Assembly: GCA_022822065.1 (NCBI GenBank)
Contig: JAJECI010000010.1
Coordinates: 124,001 to 188,000 of the forward strand
Reading direction: 5' to 3'
DNA length: 64,000 nt
DNA from: Candidatus Dadabacteria bacterium
GTDB taxonomy: Bacteria; Desulfobacterota_D; UBA1144; Nemesobacterales; Nemesobacteraceae
Below, one piece after another: positions 17,678 through 27,291 of this stretch (positions are counted from its first letter, which is position 1; each line of letters opens with the position of its first letter). Below the pieces are notes generated by a model, which had not been told where the DNA came from, made no database searches, and worked only from the letters and a program-made list of their open reading frames with translations. A program made the position numbers and the translations under genes.

Positions 17678-20675
17678 GAGAGACGCGCGCGGCGGAATCC
17701 CGAGATTCGTCCGGCCGCTAGGAATTGCCGCGCTCGGCGGGGTCCTTCTTTTCCCGGAGACGGCGGGGGCCCAGGGAACCTTCCAGATAGACACCTACGG
17801 AAACGGGCAGTTCATAGCCGAGGTGCTTAACTCCATAGCGATCCTGGCGGGCTCAGGCCTCGTGGGACTCATCCGCCTGGGACTCGTGGCGGGCATACTG
17901 CTTGCGGTCGTGTCCTCGCTTTTCGGCGGGAGACTGATGCCGGGCCACCAGTTCGCGCTCTCCCTGCTTATCTACATGATGCTCTTCGGTGTGAAGGTCG
18001 ACATGGCGGTCTACGACAGGGTGACGTCGTATACGAGAGTCATATCCTCGGTGCCGGCCGGGGTCGGGGTTTTCGCGTGGGCGACCTCGGGGGTCGGAAG
18101 CGGTCTTACCAAGATTATGGAGGGGGCGTTTTCGCTTCCAGACGCGCTTCGCTACTCGAAAAACGGGCTTCTCCGCGGCGCCGAACTCATAAAACGCTCG
18201 ACCGCGTTCGCGGTCGCGGAGCCCCATCTGGCGAACACGCTTGACTCGTTCGTTAGGGAGTGCGGCCTGAAGAGCGTAACCTCGGGACTCGTGAGCCCGG
18301 ACGGCCTCGAGAAGTCCTCCGACCTTTTCTCCTCGATGGGAACGGCCAACTACCGCTTCGTTGAACTCCAAACGAACGTCGCCCTGCCCGCGGGCGCGTA
18401 CGCCTCCCCACAAAGCGCGGGGGACTGCTCCGCGGCCCCAAGGCCGATACTCGCCTACTGCGGGGAGGCCCACGCGGGCGTAAACGCCTGCCTCGACGCC
18501 TACTACCCCGGGTGGGCGGCGGAGCTCGCCGAGGAATCCGGTTTCGTCGACCGCCAGACGAACATAGTCGACACCGCCGGCTTCACGGACGCGCTTCGGG
18601 AATCGTACAGGGAGCTTGCCGGGATCTCGACGTCGGCAAAGAACATAATCATCCAGAACGCCATGATAAACAGCTACTCCCGCTCGGTTAAGTCACTCGC
18701 GGTAGCGGGAGGATCGGAGGCCTCGCTCCTGAGCCTCTCGATCGCCGAGGCGCGCGCGAGGCAGAAAAACTCGTTTCTGGTCCTCGGGGAGATGGCCCGA
18801 CACACCCTCCCGTACATAAGGGGTCTTCTCCAGGGAATGCTCTACGGCATATTCCCCGCGGTGATCTTCCTCGCGATGACGCCGCTTGCCGCGCGGATAA
18901 TCCCGGCCTACCTGATCGCGATGCTCTGGACCGAGCTCTGGAATCCCATATACGCCATAGTGAACCTGTTCTCAAGCCTGAAGCTCGCAAGAGCGCTCGA
19001 GCCCTACACGGACGGCGCCCTCACCGTGATCTCAAGGGGGTCCGTCGTCCACGAGTCCGACATGGCCATGGCGGTCGCCGGTCTCGCGGCCACCATAGTC
19101 CCCATGATCGCCTACTACGTCGTCTCCGCAAGCCAGCACGCCGTGGTGGGAGCCGTGCAGCAGTTCATGGGTCCCACGCAGTCGATCTCGACCCAGACGG
19201 CCGGGGCACACGCCGCGGGAAACATATCGCTTGGAAACACGTCGGTCGCGACGGGGCGCTACGACACGGTGACGGCCAACAAGTCGAACGTCGCGCGGGA
19301 GTCGGTTACGGGAAACCTGACCCGACGCTACGACGATGTCTACGAGCAGCCGGCCTCGATGGTGGGCGGGATGCGGATAACCGGACAGGAAGGCGTCCGG
19401 TTCGCGGCCAGGGAGGAACTTGGCGACACCATGAGGAACATGGAGTCAAGCAGGGAGGCCGTGACGGATTCCGCGGCGGCGGCGTCCGTGCGGGTCTTCG
19501 GGGCCTCCCGGGCGGCCGCGGCCGAGAAAAGCTACTCCGAGGTCCTCGGGCTCTCAAGCGCGACGGGCGAGAAAAAGGATCTTGCGACCGTGCTTGAGAC
19601 GGCTGAAGGCCTTCAGAAACGCTTCGGCCTCTCCCGCCAGGAGTCGCTCAAGATGTCGTGGGACACCGCGATGATGTACGAGGCGGGGGCCAAGGCGGGA
19701 ACTTCCGTCGGCCTGCCGGGCGTGGGATCCGTGGGGCCTTCAGCGGGAGCGGGGATAAGGGCTAGGGGCGTGCGGGAGACGGACGCAAGCGCCGGCGAGA
19801 GGTACGAGGAGGCCCGGGAGTTCGCCTCGAGTTCAAACTCCCGGGTGAATTTCTCAACGGCTTTCTCCGAGCTTGAGAGCACGCTTTCATCAAAAGAGGC
19901 CCGAGAGAGCCTGCAGTTCACGGCCCGCGACTCGGAGGAGGCAAGGGCCGAGCTTCACTCCGCCAGAAGCTCCCTTCGGGACTACTCCTCCCACCGGGAA
20001 AAAGCCAAGGCGTACTCAGAAGTGCTCTCAGGGGAGAGTTCCTTCGGCGCGGGTCTTGAGAGGGAGTACACCCAGGCGGTGTTCGCGGACATGAGGGGGC
20101 AGGGCCACTCGGACGGATACGTGGCCAAGGGGCTTACGGACCTTCGCGACGGAAGATACGACACCGAGGAGGCGGAAGCCGTTTCGGGGTCGATACACAG
20201 GGTGACGGGTCTCGAAGAACTCGTCGGAGCGGGCAGAGGCACCAGGGAATCCGTCGCCGCGATGCCCGCGGAGGGCTACGGACTCGGGGATGTGCGGCGG
20301 TTCGAGGTTGACGCGGAGCGGGCCTTCGGAGAGTACAGGAAGTCCGCCGGGGAAGCCGGAGGCTCCGGAGTGGCGCAGACGCGAAGCTCAATAGAGGGGA
20401 ATTCCGCGGAGATAAGGGAGCAGGTGTCCCGCGCGCGGGAGCGGGCCCGGGGAAAAATCGGAACCGGCGGGACAAAAACCGCGGAGAATCTCGGAGCCGG
20501 GAGAGACGAGATATTCGAGGGCAGGGAGTCCCTTCAACGCTCAACTGAAGGGGTGCGGAGGCGTCTTGATAACGCGAGATCGGAAAGCGCTTCCCGGGGA
20601 CAGGGAATGTCTGAGATCAGAAAATCAGTCGAGAGCAGCAGAGCGCAGCAGGAAAAGGACGACGGGTCCGGTTGA
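17667..20675 (+). CDS. traG: Type-F conjugative transfer protein TraG
   Basis: 1002 aa; hydrophobic N-terminal domain 'IDTYGNGQFIAEVLNSIAILAGSG...LLIYMMLFGVKVDMAVYDR', long polar C-terminus. Confidence 0.9.
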   Translation: MPTERDARGGIPRFVRPLGIAALGGVLLFPETAGAQGTFQIDTYGNGQFIAEVLNSIAILAGSGLVGLIRLGLVAGILLAVVSSLFGGRLMPGHQFALSLLIYMMLFGVKVDMAVYDRVTSYTRVISSVPAGVGVFAWATSGVGSGLTKIMEGAFSLPDALRYSKNGLLRGAELIKRSTAFAVAEPHLANTLDSFVRECGLKSVTSGLVSPDGLEKSSDLFSSMGTANYRFVELQTNVALPAGAYASPQSAGDCSAAPRPILAYCGEAHAGVNACLDAYYPGWAAELAEESGFVDRQTNIVDTAGFTDALRESYRELAGISTSAKNIIIQNAMINSYSRSVKSLAVAGGSEASLLSLSIAEARARQKNSFLVLGEMARHTLPYIRGLLQGMLYGIFPAVIFLAMTPLAARIIPAYLIAMLWTELWNPIYAIVNLFSSLKLARALEPYTDGALTVISRGSVVHESDMAMAVAGLAATIVPMIAYYVVSASQHAVVGAVQQFMGPTQSISTQTAGAHAAGNISLGNTSVATGRYDTVTANKSNVARESVTGNLTRRYDDVYEQPASMVGGMRITGQEGVRFAAREELGDTMRNMESSREAVTDSAAAASVRVFGASRAAAAEKSYSEVLGLSSATGEKKDLATVLETAEGLQKRFGLSRQESLKMSWDTAMMYEAGAKAGTSVGLPGVGSVGPSAGAGIRARGVRETDASAGERYEEAREFASSSNSRVNFSTAFSELESTLSSKEARESLQFTARDSEEARAELHSARSSLRDYSSHREKAKAYSEVLSGESSFGAGLEREYTQAVFADMRGQGHSDGYVAKGLTDLRDGRYDTEEAEAVSGSIHRVTGLEELVGAGRGTRESVAAMPAEGYGLGDVRRFEVDAERAFGEYRKSAGEAGGSGVAQTRSSIEGNSAEIREQVSRARERARGKIGTGGTKTAENLGAGRDEIFEGRESLQRSTEGVRRRLDNARSESASRGQGMSEIRKSVESSRAQQEKDDGSG

Positions 20676-20700
20676 TAAGGTCTTGAGGGGTTAATCTTTA

Positions 20701-20769
20701 TAAAATCGCAGGTGTTCTATTTGCAAAACCGCAGGCTTGTTTCTTGTAAAATCGCGGATATGAGAATAA
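20701..20769 (+). repeat. Orphan 23-bp-period degenerate repeat array (3 units)
   Basis: taaaatcgcaggtgttctatttg / caaaaccgcaggcttgtttcttg / taaaatcgcggatatgagaataa. Confidence 0.7.
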
Positions 20770-20895
20770 CGGGTGGTGTTTGTTGTTCCTTAAGAAAAAC
20801 CGATTTGCCGGATTAGCATTATCATAAAGACTCGTCGGTTCCCGAAATTTCGGCGTGCTAACGTAATCTCTCGCTCTCCACGGAGCAAAAGAAAC

Positions 20896-21297
20896 CTATT
20901 CACTCCAATCATCCAGGCGCAACCCGGCCACACGCTTGAATTCCCGGGTGTTATTGGTCACCAGAATGTGCCCGAGCGATCTGGCGTGCCCGGCAATCAT
21001 CAGGTCATAATGCCCGATCGGCCTGCCCGACCCGGCCAGTTCCGCTCTGATTTCACCGGAATGAACCGCGGCGGCGTAATCATAGGACAGCACGTCCAAC
21101 CTGGCGACGAAACCCTCTATATCATTCAGATTGCGCCTAGGGTTCGCGGACTTTTCCGCTCCATAAACAAGTTCCATCAAGGTGATAGTCGATATGCATA
21201 CCTGTCCGTAATGAGCGACAAACGCTTTTTTTATTTTCTCAGGCTTATTCTTTATAGTGTAGATAACTATATTGGTGTCCAGCATGTATCTGAGCAT
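20896..21297 (-). CDS. vapC: PIN-domain toxin VapC
   Basis: 'RYMLDTNIVIYTIKNKP...ELVYGAEKS...YDLMIAGHARSLGHILVTNNTREFKRV'. Confidence 0.9.
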   Translation of the reverse strand: MLRYMLDTNIVIYTIKNKPEKIKKAFVAHYGQVCISTITLMELVYGAEKSANPRRNLNDIEGFVARLDVLSYDYAAAVHSGEIRAELAGSGRPIGHYDLMIAGHARSLGHILVTNNTREFKRVAGLRLDDWSE

Positions 21298-21539
21298 CAG
21301 AAGGGCTCCCTCTCCTGACTCCCGGTCTGATCGCGCTCATTCATGAAGTCATCCGTAACACCCTCCCCCTCAAACCAACTGTCCCATGCTTCTCCCGCCG
21401 GAGTGATCAAGCGGGAACGCCCCAGGCGGACAATATCCACTTCCTTTACGGTATCCGGCAAAGAAACCGGCTTGGGGAGCCGCACCGCCTGACTTTTATT
21501 GTTCTTAAAGACTTTTACCCTTTCCATCTCTACCTCCAA
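21297..21539 (-). CDS. vapB: VapB antitoxin
   Basis: 'VKVFKNNKSQAVRLPKPVSLPDTVKEVDIVRLGRSRLITPAGEAWDSWF'; adjacent to vapC. Confidence 0.88.
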   Translation of the reverse strand: MEVEMERVKVFKNNKSQAVRLPKPVSLPDTVKEVDIVRLGRSRLITPAGEAWDSWFEGEGVTDDFMNERDQTGSQEREPF

Positions 21540-21554
21540 ATAAAGATATACTTA

Positions 21555-21566
21555 ATGTATATACAT
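21555..21566. promoter_or_regulatory. Palindromic operator candidate upstream of vapBC
   Basis: atgtatatacat perfect 12-bp palindrome just upstream of vapB. Confidence 0.45.
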
Positions 21567-21691
21567 CGTAGCCGACCGTAGGGATATGTCAAGAGTATAT
21601 ACGTGCTTTTTTGCCGCAACGAAACCAGCGGGAATCCGGCGACTGTGAAAATCTCAAAAGAACGGTTATCCCCAGGCGGGACGAAGGCTCC

Positions 21692-23152
21692 TCAGGAGCC
21701 GTGATATATGGAAAGAAAAGCGGTGTACGTGAAACCGAACTGCATGAGCAGCAGGAAGGGAACCCAGACGAAAAATCCCATGTAGAGGACGTACGCCACC
21801 TGGACCGTGAAGAAAACCGAGAGGATGACCTCCAAAAAGGTAGTAACCCCTTTTGAGGAAACATACGCCGAGGTTCTCCACCGGTCCCTCCTGCCGACGA
21901 CGGCGTACTTGGGCGTTCTAGCAAAACCAGACGTCCTTCCCAGAACCGCCTCAAGCACCGCCTTGGCGTTGTTGACGGCTATGCCCGCCCCGACGCTCAG
22001 CGCGACGGGTATGTACTTGTAGAATTCCCGCGCCCGGGAGCCGTGAGCCTCGCTTACGGCCAGTATGTAGAACCTTATTATGGCAAGGGTGCCGACCGCG
22101 ACCCCGGTGACGCTCGCTATGAAGAGGTCGTTAAGCCAGATCCGCTCCCAGAGAAAATTCATGGGTATTATGAGAATTATCGTGGCGAGCAGGAAGAGAT
22201 AGCTGAAATTGCCGAGAAGGTGAAACACGCTCTCGGCCTTGACCTTAAACGGAATCCGCGGGTCGCAAAGCACCGAGGGCAGAAGCTTCCCGGCCGTCTG
22301 TATCCCTCCCTTGACCCACCTGTGCTGCTGTATCTTAAAGGCGTTCATGTCAACGGGAAGCTCGGCGTCCGATATGACGTCGGGCAGGTAAACCGCGCGC
22401 CACCCGTTTATCTGCGCCCTGTAGCTGAGATCAAGATCCTCTGTCAGGGTGTCGTGCTGCCACCCTCCGGAAAGTTCTATGCATTTTTTGCGGATCACCC
22501 CGGCGGTGCCGTTGAAATTGATAAAAAGGCCGTTTGAGTGCCGGGCGGCCTGCTCCACCACGAAGTGGCCGTCAAGAAGCACCGACTGGGCCCTGGTGAG
22601 AAGCGAGTAGTCGCGGTTAAGGTGCCCCCATCTCGTCTGCACTATCCCTACCTCAGGATCCTCGAAGCACGGCACGGTCCTTCGGAGAAAATCCCTGGGG
22701 GGAACGAAGTCCGCGTCGAAAACCGCGAGAAGCTCCCCGCTTGCCTGCGCGCAGCCCCCGGCGAGCGCCCCCGCCTTGTACCCCTCGCGGGTCTCCCTCC
22801 TGATATGCTTTATGTCGAATCCCGCGGCGTGGAGTTCCCCGGCGTAGCGCGCCGCTATGCGGCTCGTGTCGTCGGTTGAGTCGTCAAGCACCTGCACCTC
22901 GAGCAGGTCCCTCGGGTAGTCGATCGCGCAGACCGCGCGGATGAGCCTCTCCGTTACGTACATCTCGTTATAGACTGGAAGCTGCACCGTGACGCGGGGA
23001 AGAGCCCCCCGGCCCTGCGGGGCCGAGGCGCGGCGCGCCTTTGTCCTCGAGTAAAGATGCACCAGGTAGTAACGGTGAAGGCCGAATATGGAGAGAAAAA
23101 CGGAGGATATAATGTAAAGCAGGGTGCAGAAGTACTTTATAAACTCGAACAA
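21692..23152 (-). CDS. Membrane glycosyltransferase family 2 (cellulose synthase/glucosyltransferase-like)
   Basis: 'VTVQLPVYNEMYVTERLIRAV', 'VFDADFVPP', 'EDLDLSYRAQINGWRAVYLPD', 'QQHRWVKGGIQT'. Confidence 0.88.
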   Translation of the reverse strand: MFEFIKYFCTLLYIISSVFLSIFGLHRYYLVHLYSRTKARRASAPQGRGALPRVTVQLPVYNEMYVTERLIRAVCAIDYPRDLLEVQVLDDSTDDTSRIAARYAGELHAAGFDIKHIRRETREGYKAGALAGGCAQASGELLAVFDADFVPPRDFLRRTVPCFEDPEVGIVQTRWGHLNRDYSLLTRAQSVLLDGHFVVEQAARHSNGLFINFNGTAGVIRKKCIELSGGWQHDTLTEDLDLSYRAQINGWRAVYLPDVISDAELPVDMNAFKIQQHRWVKGGIQTAGKLLPSVLCDPRIPFKVKAESVFHLLGNFSYLFLLATIILIIPMNFLWERIWLNDLFIASVTGVAVGTLAIIRFYILAVSEAHGSRAREFYKYIPVALSVGAGIAVNNAKAVLEAVLGRTSGFARTPKYAVVGRRDRWRTSAYVSSKGVTTFLEVILSVFFTVQVAYVLYMGFFVWVPFLLLMQFGFTYTAFLSIYHGS

Positions 23153-23189
23153 CTCTCGAAACCTCTTGTCTGTAAAGACCCGGCCGTCC

Positions 23190-24356
23190 TTACGGCCTGA
23201 ACTTCGCTATCCTCTCGGCCGCCTGCTCTATTCTCTGCGTGTCAAACGTCACGGACACCCTGGCGTACCCCTCGCCGCAGTCCCCGAAACCGTTTCCGGG
23301 AGTGACGACCACGCCGGCCTCGGTGAGCATTCTCTCTGAGAACTCTGAAGAGGTCATCCCTTCTGGAACCTCGAACCACACGTAGAAAGTCGCCTCGGGG
23401 ACGGTGTACTCTATGCCCGCTTCCCGAAGGCCTTGGCAGAATATCTCGAGGCGCTCCCTGTAGACCTCCTTTCTCTCCTCAAGTCCGACGGAGCTGTTCT
23501 CAAGTGCCGTTATGCCCGCCACCTGGACCGCCTGGAAAACCCCCGAGTCTATATTCGTCTTTATCTTCCCGAGACCCGCTATGGCCCTCTCGTTTCCCGC
23601 GGCGAACGCCAGGCGCCACCCGGTCATGCTGAAGGTCTTTGAGAGCGAGTGGAACTCGATTCCTACGTCCGCCGCCCCCGGTATCTCAAGGAAGCTCAGG
23701 GGATTTTTCCCGTAAAAGGCTATCTCCGTGTAGGCCGCGTCGTGGCAGACGAGTATATCGTTTTCCCGGGCGAAATCGACCACTTCTCCGAAAAACCCCT
23801 CGTCGGCAAGAACCGTGGTCGGATTGTTGGGATAGTTAAGGAACATCATGACGGCGCGCTCCGCAACCTGCGCGGGGATCGCGTCAAGATCGGGGAGAAA
23901 CCCGTTTTCCTTAAGAAGCGGCATCGGGTGGGGAACCCCTCCAGCGAACGTGGTCGAAACCGGGTACACCGGGTATCCGGGATCCGGCACGAGCGCCATG
24001 TCCCCCGGGTCAAGAAACGCTAAAGGCGCGTGGGCTATCCCTTCCTTGGAGCCTATGAGCGTGACTACCTCCCTCGCGGGGTCGAGAGTCACTCCGAAGC
24101 GCTTCGAGTACCACTCGGCGGCCGCCTCACGAAAAGCCGGCATGCCCACGTAAGAGGGGTAGCGGTGGTGCTCCGGGTCGCCTGAGGCCTCGCGAAGCGA
24201 CTGCACTATGTGCTCAGGCGTCGGTATGTCCGGGTCGCCCACCCCGAGGTCGATCACGTCGACCCCCTTCTCGACAAGCTCGTTTTTCTTCCTGTCGATC
24301 TCGGCGAAAAGGTAGGGGGGAAGCTCCTCGATTCTCTTTGCCCACTTGATATTCAT
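23190..24356 (-). CDS. dapL: LL-diaminopimelate aminotransferase
   Basis: 'RIEELPPYLFAEIDRKKNELVEKGVDVIDLGVGDPDIPTP', 'NYPNNPTT', 'EFHSLSKTFSMTGWRLAFAAGN'. Confidence 0.9.
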   Translation of the reverse strand: MNIKWAKRIEELPPYLFAEIDRKKNELVEKGVDVIDLGVGDPDIPTPEHIVQSLREASGDPEHHRYPSYVGMPAFREAAAEWYSKRFGVTLDPAREVVTLIGSKEGIAHAPLAFLDPGDMALVPDPGYPVYPVSTTFAGGVPHPMPLLKENGFLPDLDAIPAQVAERAVMMFLNYPNNPTTVLADEGFFGEVVDFARENDILVCHDAAYTEIAFYGKNPLSFLEIPGAADVGIEFHSLSKTFSMTGWRLAFAAGNERAIAGLGKIKTNIDSGVFQAVQVAGITALENSSVGLEERKEVYRERLEIFCQGLREAGIEYTVPEATFYVWFEVPEGMTSSEFSERMLTEAGVVVTPGNGFGDCGEGYARVSVTFDTQRIEQAAERIAKFRP

Positions 24357-24506
24357 GTAAAGTCCTCCCGAGGATAGATGGGTGCTGACGGAGCATTTAG
24401 GTTAACTTGAAGGAGTTATCAATTCAAGCTCGGGAACTTCCGGTTATCCATACAGTCTCGCAAACATGGTTTTGCATGAGATCCGAGAAAAAAACATTGA
24501 AGCCAG

Positions 24507-24809
24507 TTATCCATGCGAACCGGTTTCAGGCTGCCAGCGTCGAATCTTTTGAATCTCAGGCCATGATTCAGCCTTTACCTTGTCAAGATCATAATCCCTC
24601 TGCAGGTTGATCCAGAGTTCAGGGGTGGTACCGAAAAACTGTCCAAGTCGCAAGGCAGTGTCGACGGTTATATCTCGCTTCCCGTGAATGATCTGGGAAA
24701 TGCGATTCGGCGGCACACCGATACGACGTGACAACTCCGTCGGCGTCACCTTGATTTCCCTGAGTTCGTCAATAAGAAACTCACCGGGGTGAATAGGCTC
24801 CCTAGCCAT
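24507..24809 (-). CDS. higA: HigA-family antitoxin
   Basis: 'IHPGEFLIDELREIKVTPTELSRRIGVPPNRISQIIHGKRDITVDTALRLGQFFGTTPELWINLQ'. Confidence 0.9.
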   Translation of the reverse strand: MAREPIHPGEFLIDELREIKVTPTELSRRIGVPPNRISQIIHGKRDITVDTALRLGQFFGTTPELWINLQRDYDLDKVKAESWPEIQKIRRWQPETGSHG

Positions 24810-24844
24810 TGCTGTTACCTCCTGCTTTTCGCTTTTATATTGAT

Positions 24845-25120
24845 CTAATGATAATCTACGATTTCCACATCACAGGCGCCTTCTTCCCATCTGAAACATA
24901 TGCGCCATTGTTTATTAATTCGTATGCTGTATTGTCCCGTTCTGTCACCATATAGCGCCTCGAAACGATTACTCCTCAAGGCCCTTAAGTCTTCAAGCGT
25001 CTCGGAAGCGTTCAGTATTCTCAGCCGCTTCTCGGCTTGTCTTGAAAAACCCGAGAAATCAGAGATGCGTTCCCCTTCAAACAAGCGTTTTGTCTTCTTG
25101 CATTTAAAGTTTTTTATCAT
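24845..25120 (-). CDS. higB: HigB-family toxin
   Basis: 'IKNFKCKKTKRLFEGERI...LYGDRTGQYSIRINKQWRICFRWEEGACDVEIVDYH'. Confidence 0.9.
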   Translation of the reverse strand: MIKNFKCKKTKRLFEGERISDFSGFSRQAEKRLRILNASETLEDLRALRSNRFEALYGDRTGQYSIRINKQWRICFRWEEGACDVEIVDYH

Positions 25121-25141
25121 TTCCTTGGTTTAACATATCGC

Positions 25142-25160
25142 ATTGACTAGTTACGTCAAT
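25142..25160. promoter_or_regulatory. Inverted repeat upstream of higBA
   Basis: attgac-tagttac-gtcaat. Confidence 0.35.
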
Positions 25161-25395
25161 AGTAAATGCGGTTCCCGAGAAAGTCAGTCCACGCATGTTT
25201 GTCAACTAGACGGCAAAAACAGGAGATGGACATTGCGAAAAGGTTTTTCCGGCAACAGGACACAGGAAACCGTTAACCGCCCCTTAACAGGAACCTTGCC
25301 GTTCTTTGACGAAGACCGGGATAAGTAACGTCTGGGCGTGCGTTTAACAACGCCCGCAAAAAAGATTAGAATTACATTGCGCACGAGGAGAGAAG

Positions 25396-26469
25396 ATGAA
25401 GATACTCTACGCCATACAGGGAACCGGAAACGGCCACATAAGCCGCTCAAGGGACGTGATAGCCGAGCTTCGCAAGTCCGCGGAGGTCGACATAATGGTA
25501 AGCGAGCGCCAGCACGAGATAGACCTAGGCTTCGAGGTCAAGTACAACCTGCGGGGACTGGGATTCGTTTTCGGAAAAAACGGCGGAATCGACTACTACG
25601 CCTCGATAAAGAAGGCCCGCTTCGACAAGCTGCTCGGCGACGTGAACGACCTCCCCGTCGCCGATTACGACATGGTGGTAAGCGACTTCGAGCCCATATC
25701 CTCGTGGGCGTGCCGCCTGAAGAAACGGCCCTGCGTCTCGCTTTCCCACCAGACCTCGTTCGTGTCCCCCAAGACCCCCAGGCCCGAGAAGCCGAACAAG
25801 ATAATGGAGTTCATAATAAAGTGGTACGCTCCGGTGTGCATACCGCTCGGGCTTCATTTCCGCGAATACGACAACTTCATAAAGACCCCGATCATAAGAA
25901 AGGAGCTTCGCCGCTACGAAGTGCGCCAGAACGGCCACTACACGGTCTACCTCCCGAGCTTCGACGAACGCACCCTGATCAGGCACCTGAGCAAGACCGG
26001 CGTGCCCTGGGAGCTTTTCTCAAAGCACTACAAGGGGGAACCCTACGCCGAGGGAAACGTCACCGTCTACCCGGTAAGCTACGAGAGATTCATAGAGAGC
26101 TTCACGGGATGCGAGGGGATACTCACAAACGCCGGCTTCGAAACGCCGTCCGAGGCTCTTTTCCTAGGCAAGAAGCTGCTCGCGGTGCCGATGAAGGGAC
26201 AGTACGAGCAGGAATGCAACGCCATCGCGCTTGAGCAGATGGGATTCGAGGTGCTCCACAGGATAGACGGGGACTTCGACGGCATCCTCGAGAGATGGGT
26301 ATCCCTTCCCCGGGCCGAGCCCGAGCCCTACAGGGACGTCGTTCCCGGCATATCGGAAAGCATACTCGCCCTTGCCGAGCGCTACGGGGGCGAAGAGGAG
26401 TTCAGACACCCAAGCGGCTCCCCCATCGAAGACGCCGAGCAAAAAGGACTTCTTGAGCTTTTTCTCTGA
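25396..26469 (+). CDS. Glycosyltransferase-like protein (MJ1255/UGT-like family)
   Basis: 'MKILYAIQGTGNGHISRSRDVIAELRK', 'GCEGILTNAGFETPSEALFLGKKLLAVPMKGQYEQ'. Confidence 0.8.
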   Translation: MKILYAIQGTGNGHISRSRDVIAELRKSAEVDIMVSERQHEIDLGFEVKYNLRGLGFVFGKNGGIDYYASIKKARFDKLLGDVNDLPVADYDMVVSDFEPISSWACRLKKRPCVSLSHQTSFVSPKTPRPEKPNKIMEFIIKWYAPVCIPLGLHFREYDNFIKTPIIRKELRRYEVRQNGHYTVYLPSFDERTLIRHLSKTGVPWELFSKHYKGEPYAEGNVTVYPVSYERFIESFTGCEGILTNAGFETPSEALFLGKKLLAVPMKGQYEQECNAIALEQMGFEVLHRIDGDFDGILERWVSLPRAEPEPYRDVVPGISESILALAERYGGEEEFRHPSGSPIEDAEQKGLLELFL

Positions 26470-26492
26470 GAAGAGGAACGGGCCGGGAAAAA

Positions 26493-27170
26493 TCAGGAAA
26501 GGAAAAACCAGAAGACAGCCACTCCCAGGACAAGTCCCGCGACAGTCTGGGCCAGGCTGTGGCACCCGAGCCTCACCCTCGACCACGCGACCAGCAGGGC
26601 GAGGAGCGGGAGAACGAAGACCAGGCTCTCGTGCGGATAGGCAAACACCATCGCCCCGAGCGCTCCCGTGGCGGCGCAGTGACCGCTTATTTTCCAGTAG
26701 AGCGACACAAGTATCCAGAGACCCGTGAGCCCAAGGCACAGATAACCGAGCGTGACCAGGGCGTCGGGTCCGCCCGCGAAACTGTAGAGCATAAGAGAGA
26801 AGACCGAGTAGATGAAAACAACGCAGAGGGGCCTTATCCGCTCCTCCCTAACGCTCATGTGAAAATCCGTCACCTTGCCCCGGCCCATGAGATAGAATAT
26901 GTAGGCCGTCGGGGCGAGAACGAAAAGGAGCACGAAAAAAGAGGTCCAGAGAAACTTGGAGGAGTGATCAATCGAGTAGGAGCAGAGAATCACGGCGTAG
27001 AAAACCACAAGCGGCGGCGAGAAAACCGTGGAGACGAGGTTCGCTGCGCCCGCGGCCCTGCCGCCCTCGGCTGGGCGCGGAAACGTGACTTTGTGAGCTA
27101 CGTTGTCGTTGTTGATCATCTTCCTTAAACCCTCATATACAATAAAAACCGCATGGAGTGCAAAAAACAA
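26493..27170 (-). CDS. PAP2-like integral membrane phosphatase
   Basis: multi-TM; 'KISGHCAATGALGAMVF' and 'WSRVRLGCHSLAQTVAG' PAP2-like motifs. Confidence 0.65.
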   Translation of the reverse strand: MFFALHAVFIVYEGLRKMINNDNVAHKVTFPRPAEGGRAAGAANLVSTVFSPPLVVFYAVILCSYSIDHSSKFLWTSFFVLLFVLAPTAYIFYLMGRGKVTDFHMSVREERIRPLCVVFIYSVFSLMLYSFAGGPDALVTLGYLCLGLTGLWILVSLYWKISGHCAATGALGAMVFAYPHESLVFVLPLLALLVAWSRVRLGCHSLAQTVAGLVLGVAVFWFFLS

Positions 27171-27291
27171 GGGGTAAACCGAAGGTTTTGCGTTTTTTAA
27201 TCACTCTTTTAAAAACCGTTAACACGGCCTTAAACTTAGAGGGCGCCAGGGTTTCTAAAACCCGCGAATAATCTGTATAATACCCGACTGG

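Noticed and set aside
25338-26234. 298-aa Arg-rich plus-strand ORF overlapping the glycosyltransferase
   Set aside because: Arg/Pro/Gly-rich shadow frame of a recognisable gene.
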